The position numbers and the translations under genes are program-made. A stretch of DNA of 36,517 nucleotides, taken from Ignavibacteria bacterium. GTDB taxonomy: Bacteria > Bacteroidota > Ignavibacteria > Kapaibacteriales > UBA2268. The DNA lies in contig JAAYTD010000072.1 in NCBI GenBank assembly GCA_012518115.1, positions 1-36,517 on the forward strand, given 5' to 3'. Of this stretch, positions 1 to 7,433 are shown piece after piece. Positions within the stretch are counted from its first letter, which is position 1. The number at the start of each line of letters is the position of its first letter. Under the pieces are notes generated by a model that saw nothing but the letters and a program-made list of their open reading frames with translations, made no database searches and had not been told where the DNA came from.

Positions 1-704
1 TTATCCCACACATTTATAGCTTGCCATTCATCAAGACGTAACATAAAATTATCTCCTATCTTATGACCTGCACCATCCGTCACACAACCAGAGGTAGGAG
101 CTAGATTCCTACCGCGTAATTTTACAGCTACATTTGTATTATCTGAAATAGCACCTATGATAAAACCTGTATGTTTGTCATCATTACCTTCTTTATTGCT
201 TGTAAAACTACAATGAACATAATGTTTGCCAAGTACATTTACAGGTAAAGCCATATAACCTTCAGCAGTAGTACTTGCATGAGTACCAAAGTATACCATA
301 ATTTCTTTATCAGAATAAATGCGCAATGGTAAATTTTCAGGTTTTTCTTCTTTGCCTCTTATTTCATATTTTTGACTACTCATACGATGAACTGCTATAT
401 CATAAGGCTTAAGTATGTCATAAGATGCTATATGGCCTTCGCCAGCAGGTTGTTCTATATGAACTTTACAAGGTTCTTTTGCACCAATGTAAATCTCCGC
501 CAAATAATTAGGCATAGTTAAATCATTAGGAGTAACTACAACCATATATTCATTACCCAAACGAGTCTCTAATAATTTACTTTGTAATTTAGTACGCATC
601 TCATCTGTTATTAAACCAGATTCTGACTTATAGTTGCCAGAATAGGCTATTCCTGATAGAGATAACCAAGTTAAAAGTAAAAAAAGTAAGTTTAATTGTT
701 TCAT
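1..704 (-). CDS. Secreted protein with IgGFc-binding-type N-terminal domain (3' part missing)
   Basis: The frame reads from an ATG at 704 leftward for 234 codons with no stop, so the C-terminal part lies outside the window. The N-terminus (MKQLNLLFLLLTWLSLSG then IAYSG) is a Sec signal peptide. The mature part follows the plan of the IgGFc-binding N-terminal family: an early 'LGNEYMVVVTPND' strand, an 'AEIYIGA' strand, then 'LPLRIYSDKEIMVYFGTHA' and 'EGYMALPVNVLGKHYVHCSF', which match the family's usual 'I.I.S..pI.vya' and 'dg.laLPt..LG..Y.v' blocks. In Bacteroidota such domains usually sit at the front of large surface proteins carrying a T9SS signal at the end; that end cannot be seen here. 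Ligand and role are unknown. No clear TAnnTTTG box was found upstream. Confidence 0.75.
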   Translation of the reverse strand, partial: MKQLNLLFLLLTWLSLSGIAYSGNYKSESGLITDEMRTKLQSKLLETRLGNEYMVVVTPNDLTMPNYLAEIYIGAKEPCKVHIEQPAGEGHIASYDILKPYDIAVHRMSSQKYEIRGKEEKPENLPLRIYSDKEIMVYFGTHASTTAEGYMALPVNVLGKHYVHCSFTSNKEGNDDKHTGFIIGAISDNTNVAVKLRGRNLAPTSGCVTDGAGHKIGDNFMLRLDEWQAINVWD

Positions 705-1069
705 AAAACTTCTTTTAATTTTTGATAAAATAAATTAAATTAATATAATAACGTAAATAATTGAATTCTTGGAAACTGCTAAAAATACTCTTAACATTCC
801 AAAACTTAATAAGATATATAGCAATACTATAAAATGTAAGTTATTTTTTATACATAATGTACAAAAAATAAAACAAACTATGAGTTACAACTACTTATCA
901 TACTAATATTTAAATACAATTTAACATTTTTTTTGAAAATAAACAAAAAATATATAGAAAAACAACAAAAAAATATTCATTTTTTTACATTTATTGCTGC
1001 TATAGTTATGAGTATATAAATAAAAGTAAAATAAATTAACTGTGTTTTTTAAAAAAACAAAAAAATATA
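705..1069. other. A+T-rich intergenic stretch
   Basis: This stretch separates the divergent IgGFc-type gene and recJ. It is very A+T-rich with many short A and T tracts. I see no gene, no RNA gene and no repeat shared with the rest of the window. The recJ promoter begins at its right end. Confidence 0.6.
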
Positions 1070-1100
1070 TTGTTCAACTTAATTATTTTGTGTATATTTG
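1070..1100 (+). promoter_or_regulatory. Bacteroidota-type promoter of recJ
   Basis: The -7 box TATATTTG is at 1093-1100 and a TTG (partial -33 box) at 1070-1072, 20 bp apart. The predicted transcription start is near 1107, inside the longest open frame, so translation should begin downstream of it. Confidence 0.65.
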
Positions 1101-1129
1101 CAACAGTTTATTATTATATTGGAATTGTT

Positions 1130-2836
1130 TTGAATTTTCGTTGGACTTTTAAACAGAATGATTATGAAGAAACTCTACAGAATTTAGCCGAATCATTGAA
1201 AATCCCAATCAGTTTAGCAAGAGTATTGGCAGTACGAGGCTTGTATAAACTTGAAGATGCAAACAAATTTTTTAATCCTGATTTAGAAAACCTGCATGAT
1301 CCTTTTCTTTTAGAGGATATGCGAAAATCAGTCGAACGTATTTTAAGAGGGATAAAAGATGGTGAGCAATTTTGGATACATGGCGATTATGATGTAGATG
1401 GCACCGCTAGTGCTGCGATGCTAATTTTATTTCTGAGAGAATTAGGAGCTAAAGTAGACTACTTTATTCCGGACAGATTCAGTGACGGATATGGTTTATC
1501 TACAAAATCAATTATAGAAGCTGTTAAGATAAATACAAATATTCTTATAACAGTTGATGTTGGTATTACCTCTTATGAAATGCTGGATTTGGCATTTGAA
1601 CACAATATAGACACTATAATTTGTGATCATCACGAGCCGGGAGATCAAGCACCAAAAGCTTATGCTATATTAAATCCTTTTATACCCGGCTGTAAATATC
1701 CTTTTAAACCTTTGGCAGCATGTGGAGTTGTATTTAAATTGATGCAAGCTATAGCAAAAACTATAGGGAAACCTGATATTGTATTAAAGTATCTTGATTT
1801 TGTAGCTATTGCTTCAGCGGCAGATATGGCACCTTTAATAGATGAAAATCGAATTATGGTTCATCATGGTTTGCGTCTGATTAATGAAACACCAAGACCT
1901 GGTCTTAAAGGGTTAATTTATTGTACAGGATTGAAGCAAGGTAGATTAACTACTGCTAATATAGTTTACGCTATGGCACCACTTATTAATGCTGCAGGTA
2001 GATTAGGGCAAGCCAGTCGCGCTGTAGAGATGATGATACAAAAAGACGAGTTAGCTGCCTTTCGTATAGCTCAGCAATTAGAAGATGAAAATCGTAAGCG
2101 AAGAGTGTACGATCAACTACTTTTTGAAGAAGCATTACCCATTGCATATAAGCAAATAGAAGCGGGACATCGTTCATTGGTTATATATGGTGAAAACTGG
2201 CATACAGGGGTTATAGGAATAGTAGCTTCGCGTCTTGTCGATAAATTTCATATTCCGACTGTACTTTTGACTAAGATAGAAAATAAGGCTAAGGGGTCTG
2301 CGCGTAGTATAAATAACTTTGATATTCATACTACACTAAAAGAATGCGAAGATCTATTACTAGAATTTGGCGGTCATAAACATGCAGCAGGATTGTCATT
2401 AGAAATAGATAATATAGCAGCATTTCATAAAAAATTTGATGACATAGCAAAGCAAAATATTAGCGAAGAAATGCTTATACCTGAATTGCTGATAGATACA
2501 GAATTACAATTCAACGAATTATCTCCTAAGTTTTTTAGGATAATAAATAAATTCGCTCCTTTTGGTTTCTTTAACAATAAACCTTTGTTTTGTACACGAG
2601 GTGTAAGAGCGGTAAATGGAGCAAGAATTGTAGGAGCAAATAGTATTCGTTTTAGAGCTATTCAAAATAATTTTGTTATTGACGCTGTAGGACAAAACCT
2701 TGCTAACAAAGCACATATATGCAATTCAGGAAAACCGTTTTCTATATTATATAATTTAGAAACTTTCGGGGCGAATGGACAAAAAAACCCACAACTGTCA
2801 ATTAAAGATATAAAGTCAGAAAATGAAATATTTTAA
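1130..2836 (+). CDS. recJ: Single-stranded-DNA-specific exonuclease RecJ
   Basis: RecJ is the 5'-3' single-strand exonuclease of the DHH phosphoesterase superfamily, used in recombination and mismatch or base-excision repair. Motifs (numbered from the start chosen here): HGDYDVDG 84-91, DVGIT 143-147, DHHEP 166-170, NAAGRLG about 288-294, WHTGVIGIVASR about 357-368, and the DHHA1 signature GGHKHAAG 414-421. All metal-binding residues appear intact, and 568 aa is normal for the family. The open frame extends to a TTG at 1070, but those 20 extra residues (hydrophobic, not RecJ-like) overlap the promoter. I therefore place the start at TTG 1130 (NFRWTFKQ follows); there is no in-frame ATG nearby. 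Followed by a 187-bp gap before the M3 peptidase gene. Confidence 0.93.
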   Translation: MNFRWTFKQNDYEETLQNLAESLKIPISLARVLAVRGLYKLEDANKFFNPDLENLHDPFLLEDMRKSVERILRGIKDGEQFWIHGDYDVDGTASAAMLILFLRELGAKVDYFIPDRFSDGYGLSTKSIIEAVKINTNILITVDVGITSYEMLDLAFEHNIDTIICDHHEPGDQAPKAYAILNPFIPGCKYPFKPLAACGVVFKLMQAIAKTIGKPDIVLKYLDFVAIASAADMAPLIDENRIMVHHGLRLINETPRPGLKGLIYCTGLKQGRLTTANIVYAMAPLINAAGRLGQASRAVEMMIQKDELAAFRIAQQLEDENRKRRVYDQLLFEEALPIAYKQIEAGHRSLVIYGENWHTGVIGIVASRLVDKFHIPTVLLTKIENKAKGSARSINNFDIHTTLKECEDLLLEFGGHKHAAGLSLEIDNIAAFHKKFDDIAKQNISEEMLIPELLIDTELQFNELSPKFFRIINKFAPFGFFNNKPLFCTRGVRAVNGARIVGANSIRFRAIQNNFVIDAVGQNLANKAHICNSGKPFSILYNLETFGANGQKNPQLSIKDIKSENEIF

Positions 2837-2964
2837 TGAATTCAAAATTTATATTTAGATTGTTTTTATTATGCTAAACAATTTGAAGGAAATATTTTTA
2901 ATAAATAAGTAAGAAAAAATCCACACTTTTTCTATTTTCTTATGATTATTACAAAAAAAAGTAT

Positions 2965-2972
2965 TATCTTTA
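2965..2972 (+). promoter_or_regulatory. Weak -7-like box before the M3 peptidase gene
   Basis: TATCTTTA differs from TAnnTTTG at the last base. No convincing -33 TTTG is present, so this is only a candidate; it lies 51 bp before the start codon. Confidence 0.3.
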
Positions 2973-3023
2973 AAGATTATAAAAAATATTTCTGAAATTA
3001 TTAATCCTAAAATTTATGAGGGA

Positions 3024-5153
3024 ATGATGAAAAAAATTCTTTTAGTAATTATGACATTAGTAGTTACAATGAGTGCTTGTAAAAAACAAGAGGAAGCCGC
3101 AAAGACAACGGCTGAAAATCCATTTTTTGTGGAATGGACAACACCATTTGAGGTGCCACCGTTTGATTTAATAAAAATTGAACACTATAGACCTGCTTTC
3201 GACGAAGGTTTGAAGCAACATCAACAGGATATTGATGCTATTATAAATAATGCTGAAGAGCCAACATTTGAAAATACAATATTGGCGCTTGAAAATGCAG
3301 GTCTACTATTGACAAAAGTTATATCGGTATTTTTTAATATATCAAGTGCCGATGGAAATGATGAGATGCAAGCAATAGAAGAAGAGTATTCACCTAAAAT
3401 AACAAAACATTTTGATGAAATGAATATGAATGAAAAGTTGTTTGCGAAAGTTAAATCTGTTTACGATAATCGCGAAAAACTTGGACTTCAAGGTGAAGAA
3501 GCTAGGCTTGTAGAAAAATACTACAAATCTTTTGTTCGTGGTGGAACAAATTTATCTCCAGAAGATAAAGAAAAAATGAAAGAAATTAATACGGAGCTCG
3601 TTAATTTAACAACTCAGTTTGCTAAAAACTTGTTAAATGAAAACAGAAGATTCAGATTAGTTATAACAGAAGAAAGTGAGTTGGCAGGTTTACCTGAATC
3701 GAGTCGTGCAGCAGCAGCAGAGCTCGCAAAAGCAGAAGAAAAAACAGGATATGTCTTTACTCTTGACAAACCTAGTTGGATTCCTTTTATGCAATTTGCA
3801 GATAAAAGAGAGCTACGTGAAAAAATGTATAAAGCATATATTAATCGTGGCAACAATAATGACGATTTAGACAATAAAAAAATAATCCAAAAGATAGCTT
3901 CTCTTCGTGTGAAAAAAGCAAATCTAATGGGACATAAAACTTGGGCGGATTTTGTTATTAGCTATAATATGGCAAAGACTGCAAAAAATGCGAATGATTT
4001 AATACAAAATATTGCAAAAGCTACAGTACCTTTTGCAAAAGCAGAAGCTGTAGAATTGCAAAAAATGATTGACAAAGAAGGTGGAAATTTCAAATTAGAG
4101 CCTTGGGATTGGTGGTATTATACTGAAAAACTTCGTAAGGAAAAATACAATCTGAATGAAGAAGAAATACGTCCTTATTTTGAATTAAACAATGTTAGAC
4201 AAGGTGTATTTATTTTAAGTGAAAAATTGTTTGGATTGAAGTTTGAAAAGAGAGATGATTTGCCGGTTTATAATTCTGAATGTGAAACATTTGAAGTTAA
4301 AGAAGCTAATGGTGATTTAGTAGGAATTATGTACTTTGACTTTTTCCCACGTAGTGGAAAGAGAGGCGGCGCTTGGATGAACAATATAAGAGAGCAATAC
4401 TATCAAGATGGAAAACGTGTAGCTCCTGTTATTATAAACGTTTGTAACTTTACACGTCCAGTTGGCGATGTTCCTTCTTTATTAAGTATTGATGAAGCTG
4501 AAACTTTATTCCATGAATTTGGACATGCTTTACATGGATTACTAGCTAATAGTAAATATAAATCAATAGCCGGAACAAATGTTCCTAGAGATTTTGTTGA
4601 ATTACCTTCTCAAATACTTGAAAATTGGGTTTTAGAACCAGAACTATTGAAAATGTATGCTAAGCATTATAAAACTGGTGAAGTAATACCTGATGAATTA
4701 ATCAAGAAAATTCAAGATTCTAAAACTTTCAATCAAGGTTTTATAACTATGGAATTAATAGCTGCATCTATTCTTGATTTAGATTGGCATATGCTTACTG
4801 ATGCTAAAGAAGTTGATGCTATTGAATTTGAAAATGCTTCTAAAAAGAAAATGGGATTGATAAAAGAAATTGAGCCACGATATAGTAGCTGGTATTTCAA
4901 TCATATTTTTGGAAGTGATTTTGGATACTCTGCAGGATACTATGGTTACACTTGGTCAGCAGTTCTTGATGCTGATGCTTTCCAAGCTTTTGCAGAAACA
5001 GGCGATATATTTAATAAAGAAGTAGCTACTAAATTTAGAAAAAATATTCTTGAAGCAGGCGACTCAAAAGATGCTGACGAATTATACCGCGCATTCCGTG
5101 GTTCTGATCCAAAACCTGATGCATTCTTGAAAAGAAAAAATTTTATTAAATAA
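3024..5153 (+). CDS. M3 family zinc metallopeptidase (peptidyl-dipeptidase/oligopeptidase type), lipoprotein
   Basis: This is a zinc peptidase of the thimet oligopeptidase family (Dcp / oligopeptidase A branch) that cleaves short peptides. The zinc site is H497-E498-F-G-H501 with the third ligand E526 in 'DFVELPSQILENW', the classical HExxH plus Glu arrangement. The C-terminal 'YYGYTWS' Tyr-Gly block, typical of the family's substrate-binding side, is also present. The N-terminus has a lipobox ending MSAC, followed by KKQEE, so the protein is predicted to be a lipoprotein; the K and acidic residues just after the Cys resemble surface-export signals described in Bacteroidota (inference). Length (709 aa) is normal for exported Dcp-type members. 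Start ATG 3024 or 3027. A strong terminator follows at 5178. Confidence 0.92.
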   Translation: MMKKILLVIMTLVVTMSACKKQEEAAKTTAENPFFVEWTTPFEVPPFDLIKIEHYRPAFDEGLKQHQQDIDAIINNAEEPTFENTILALENAGLLLTKVISVFFNISSADGNDEMQAIEEEYSPKITKHFDEMNMNEKLFAKVKSVYDNREKLGLQGEEARLVEKYYKSFVRGGTNLSPEDKEKMKEINTELVNLTTQFAKNLLNENRRFRLVITEESELAGLPESSRAAAAELAKAEEKTGYVFTLDKPSWIPFMQFADKRELREKMYKAYINRGNNNDDLDNKKIIQKIASLRVKKANLMGHKTWADFVISYNMAKTAKNANDLIQNIAKATVPFAKAEAVELQKMIDKEGGNFKLEPWDWWYYTEKLRKEKYNLNEEEIRPYFELNNVRQGVFILSEKLFGLKFEKRDDLPVYNSECETFEVKEANGDLVGIMYFDFFPRSGKRGGAWMNNIREQYYQDGKRVAPVIINVCNFTRPVGDVPSLLSIDEAETLFHEFGHALHGLLANSKYKSIAGTNVPRDFVELPSQILENWVLEPELLKMYAKHYKTGEVIPDELIKKIQDSKTFNQGFITMELIAASILDLDWHMLTDAKEVDAIEFENASKKKMGLIKEIEPRYSSWYFNHIFGSDFGYSAGYYGYTWSAVLDADAFQAFAETGDIFNKEVATKFRKNILEAGDSKDADELYRAFRGSDPKPDAFLKRKNFIK

Positions 5154-5177
5154 TTGATAAAATAGTTTGCCAAAAAT

Positions 5178-5218
5178 AAAAAGGTTATTGTAGATAAATT
5201 AATACAATAACCTTTTTT
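5178..5218 (+). terminator. Rho-independent terminator after the M3 peptidase gene
   Basis: A 15-bp perfect stem (5178-5192 with 5203-5217), 10-nt loop and terminal T6. It lies only 25 bp upstream of the next start codon, so the ogt-like gene needs read-through or a very short leader. Confidence 0.85.
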
Positions 5219-5242
5219 ATTGCATACAAATATAGAAAAATT

Positions 5243-5707
5243 ATGATAAACAAAGCTTTCTATCATACAAAACTTGGTACATTACAAATCTGCTGTTCAG
5301 ATTCTGCAATTACTTCTGTGAATTTTGCTACTAAAAATGACAATACAGCAAAATCATTTCCAAATGATTTAAGCGAAGAAGCTATATTGCAAATTCGTGA
5401 ATACTTGGAACAAAAACGGCAAGTATTTTCTTTACCTTTGCATTTTGAAGGAACAGAGTTTCAAAAAAGTGTTTGGCGAGTTTTGCAAAGTATTCCATTT
5501 GGAGAAACGCGTTCCTATAAAGATATTGCTTGTGCAATAGGAAATTCTAAAGCATCGCGAGCAGTGGGAATGGCAAACAATCGAAATCCAATTGCGATTA
5601 TTATACCTTGTCATCGCGTTATTGGTAGCAACGGAAAAATGGTAGGATATGCAGGCGGATTAGATGTAAAACGGAAGCTTTTAGAAATTGAAGGTATTTT
5701 TTTGTAA
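5243..5707 (+). CDS. ogt: Methylated-DNA--protein-cysteine S-methyltransferase (Ogt/MGMT)
   Basis: A suicide DNA repair enzyme that moves the alkyl group from O6-alkylguanine to its own cysteine. The signature IIPCHRVIG places the acceptor at Cys123. Upstream 'FQKSVWRVLQSIPFGETRSY' matches the helix-turn-helix/Asn-hinge region, and 'GYAGGLDVKRKLLEIEG' is the normal C-terminal block. At 154 aa it is a single-domain Ogt type, with no AdaA/AraC fusion. It sits right behind the M3 terminator with no recognisable TAnnTTTG promoter of its own; how it is transcribed is unclear. The symbol is by family, not by demonstrated orthology. Confidence 0.93.
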   Translation: MINKAFYHTKLGTLQICCSDSAITSVNFATKNDNTAKSFPNDLSEEAILQIREYLEQKRQVFSLPLHFEGTEFQKSVWRVLQSIPFGETRSYKDIACAIGNSKASRAVGMANNRNPIAIIIPCHRVIGSNGKMVGYAGGLDVKRKLLEIEGIFL

Positions 5708-5774
5708 AAGAAAAATATGATATTAAAGCAGTAGATTTAATTTTATTTTTATAAAAATTGTTCATAGTTTTTTA

Positions 5775-5806
5775 TTTGTTTGATAATCAATAAATGTTTA
5801 TATTTG
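5775..5806 (+). promoter_or_regulatory. Bacteroidota-type promoter of the methyltransferase/glycosyltransferase pair
   Basis: TTTG at 5775-5778, a 20-bp spacer and TATATTTG at 5799-5806. The predicted start is near 5813, 45 nt before the first ATG. Confidence 0.75.
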
Positions 5807-5857
5807 AAATTCAAACGGAAACTAATTGCTATAAAAGTAAAGAAAATATAAATCAAT

Positions 5858-6646
5858 ATGGATATAAAGGAACTAAGCATACAAAATGAATGGAATAAAC
5901 AGAATCATCCTTGGGAATATGCGCGCTGTGTGGTTGTTAACTCTATTTTAAAGCGACACATAAAAAAAATTTCGCCAAATTCAACGGTTCTTGATGTAGG
6001 ATGCGGAGATCTTTTCTTTATTAATGATTTTTGTCAGCGGTATAATTCTTTTCGTCCGATTGCTGTTGATTCTGCTTTCGATGAAGAATTGATGGCAACT
6101 TTGAAGAATAAGTATAACAAAATAGATGTAAAACTTTATAAAGATATTGCTCAAGTTGAGACTGAAAGTAAAGTTTCTTTAGTTTTTTTATTAGATGTTT
6201 TAGAACATATTCAAGACGATAGAGCATTTTTAGATACTTTGTTACAACAGGAATATATTGGAAAAGATACGCAATTTATGATAACTGTTCCGGCTTTCAA
6301 TTCTGTCTATGTTGATAGAGATAAATGGTTAGGGCATTATCGCAGATATTCGCGTAAGCAAATAATGCAAGTAATGAAAGATAGTAACTTACAAATAATT
6401 GAAAGCGGTTATTTCTTTACATTTCCTTTATTAATTCGCTTTATTGAGAGCTTAAAGAAAGGGAAAGAACAAGAAGAACAAAATTTTAATACAGAAACGG
6501 GAATTGGTAGTTGGAGTGGTGGGAAATTGGTAACATACATATATAAAAGTATTTTATTATGCGATTTTTATTTTTTCAGATTATTTCATTTCTTAGGAAT
6601 AAAAGTACCGGGGCTATCAACTTATGTTGTATGTAAATTGGCATAA
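5858..6646 (+). CDS. Class I SAM-dependent methyltransferase
   Basis: A Rossmann-fold methyltransferase of the methyltransferase type 11/12 (UbiG-like) group. Motif I is VLDVGCGD (residues 44-51), the acidic strand end is 'IAVDSAFDEEL', motif IV-like is 'FLLDVLEHIQDD' (110-121), and 'ITVPAFNSVYVDRDKWLGHYRRYSRKQ' (142-168) is the block seen in members next to cell-surface glycan genes. The C-terminal third is aromatic and hydrophobic and may contact the membrane. The substrate cannot be told. The gene is followed after 34 bp by a polyprenyl-phosphate-type glycosyltransferase, so both probably act on the same lipid-linked sugar or envelope glycan (inference from context). Confidence 0.85.
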   Translation: MDIKELSIQNEWNKQNHPWEYARCVVVNSILKRHIKKISPNSTVLDVGCGDLFFINDFCQRYNSFRPIAVDSAFDEELMATLKNKYNKIDVKLYKDIAQVETESKVSLVFLLDVLEHIQDDRAFLDTLLQQEYIGKDTQFMITVPAFNSVYVDRDKWLGHYRRYSRKQIMQVMKDSNLQIIESGYFFTFPLLIRFIESLKKGKEQEEQNFNTETGIGSWSGGKLVTYIYKSILLCDFYFFRLFHFLGIKVPGLSTYVVCKLA

Positions 6647-6680
6647 AACATTAATTTTTGTAAAAGAGTAAGTTAAATAT

Positions 6681-7412
6681 ATGAAAAATATAATTGTAAT
6701 CCCTTGTTATAATGAAGCTTCGCGGCTTCCTAAAGATAAATTTATAGCGTATTCTGAAGAAAATCCCGATATAAAGTTCCTTTTTGTAAATGATGGTAGC
6801 AAAGATAATACATTGTTTGTTTTGCAAGAGTTATGTAAGAATAGAGAAAATTTTTTCTATATAGATTTAGAAAAAAACTCAGGAAAAGCTGAAGCGGTGA
6901 GGCAAGGAATGTGTTATTCTTTAGATGAAATGCAAGCGGATTACATAGGTTTTTGGGATGCGGACTTAGCTACACCTTTAGAAGAAATTAGGCATTTTTT
7001 AGATTTAATTGTCGAGCATGATTTTGATATTGTTACAGGTTTAAGATTGCAACGATTAGGTGCGGGAGTTAAAAGAAACAAACTAAGACATTATTTAGGA
7101 AGAATTTTTGCTACTGCTGCTTCTACAACATTAAAGTTACCTGTTTACGATACGCAGTGTGGTGCTAAGTTATATAATAAAAGAGTAGTAACATCTCTTT
7201 TTTCAGAGCCATTTACTTCTCGCTGGCTTTTTGATATTGAATTATTAGCGCGCTATATCACTGCGTATGGTTATGAAAAAGCTAAGACTAAAATATACGA
7301 ACATCCCATATTCAAATGGGAAGATGTTGAAGGTTCGCAATTGAAAGTAAAAGATTTTTTCAAAGCTCCGTATGAATTGTTCGTTATAAAAAAAAGATAT
7401 TTGATGAAATAG
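6681..7412 (+). CDS. Family 2 glycosyltransferase, dolichyl/polyprenyl-phosphate glucosyltransferase-like
   Basis: A GT-A fold glycosyltransferase. The nucleotide-sugar site is shown by IIVIPCYNEASRLP (4-17), 'FVNDGSKDNT' (35-44) and the DxD-like 'WDADLATPLEEI' (92-103). The block 'VTGLRLQRLGAGVKRNKLRH' and then 'VYDTQCGAKLYNK' follows the ALG5-like polyprenyl-phosphate glycosyltransferases, with 'SRWLFDIELLARY' as the last conserved piece. There are no C-terminal membrane helices, unlike many DPM-type relatives; 243 aa is a minimal catalytic domain. It is probably cotranscribed with the methyltransferase upstream and ends 21 bp from the convergent OmpA-like gene. Confidence 0.87.
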   Translation: MKNIIVIPCYNEASRLPKDKFIAYSEENPDIKFLFVNDGSKDNTLFVLQELCKNRENFFYIDLEKNSGKAEAVRQGMCYSLDEMQADYIGFWDADLATPLEEIRHFLDLIVEHDFDIVTGLRLQRLGAGVKRNKLRHYLGRIFATAASTTLKLPVYDTQCGAKLYNKRVVTSLFSEPFTSRWLFDIELLARYITAYGYEKAKTKIYEHPIFKWEDVEGSQLKVKDFFKAPYELFVIKKRYLMK

Positions 7413-7433
7413 ATATTTATCAAAAACATTGTT

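Noticed and set aside
1070-1129. Hydrophobic N-terminal extension of RecJ as a membrane anchor
   Set aside because: It overlaps a good promoter; RecJ is cytoplasmic and the family sequence begins just downstream.
2859-2882. Terminator after recJ (ATTGTTT/AAACAAT stem)
   Set aside because: Only a 7-bp A+T-rich stem and no T run follows it.
3614-3874. Open frames on both strands inside the M3 peptidase gene
   Set aside because: Shadows of a gene with an intact zinc site and normal length.
5163-5169. TAGTTTG as a -7 box for ogt
   Set aside because: It is one base short of TAnnTTTG spacing and lies before the terminator hairpin.
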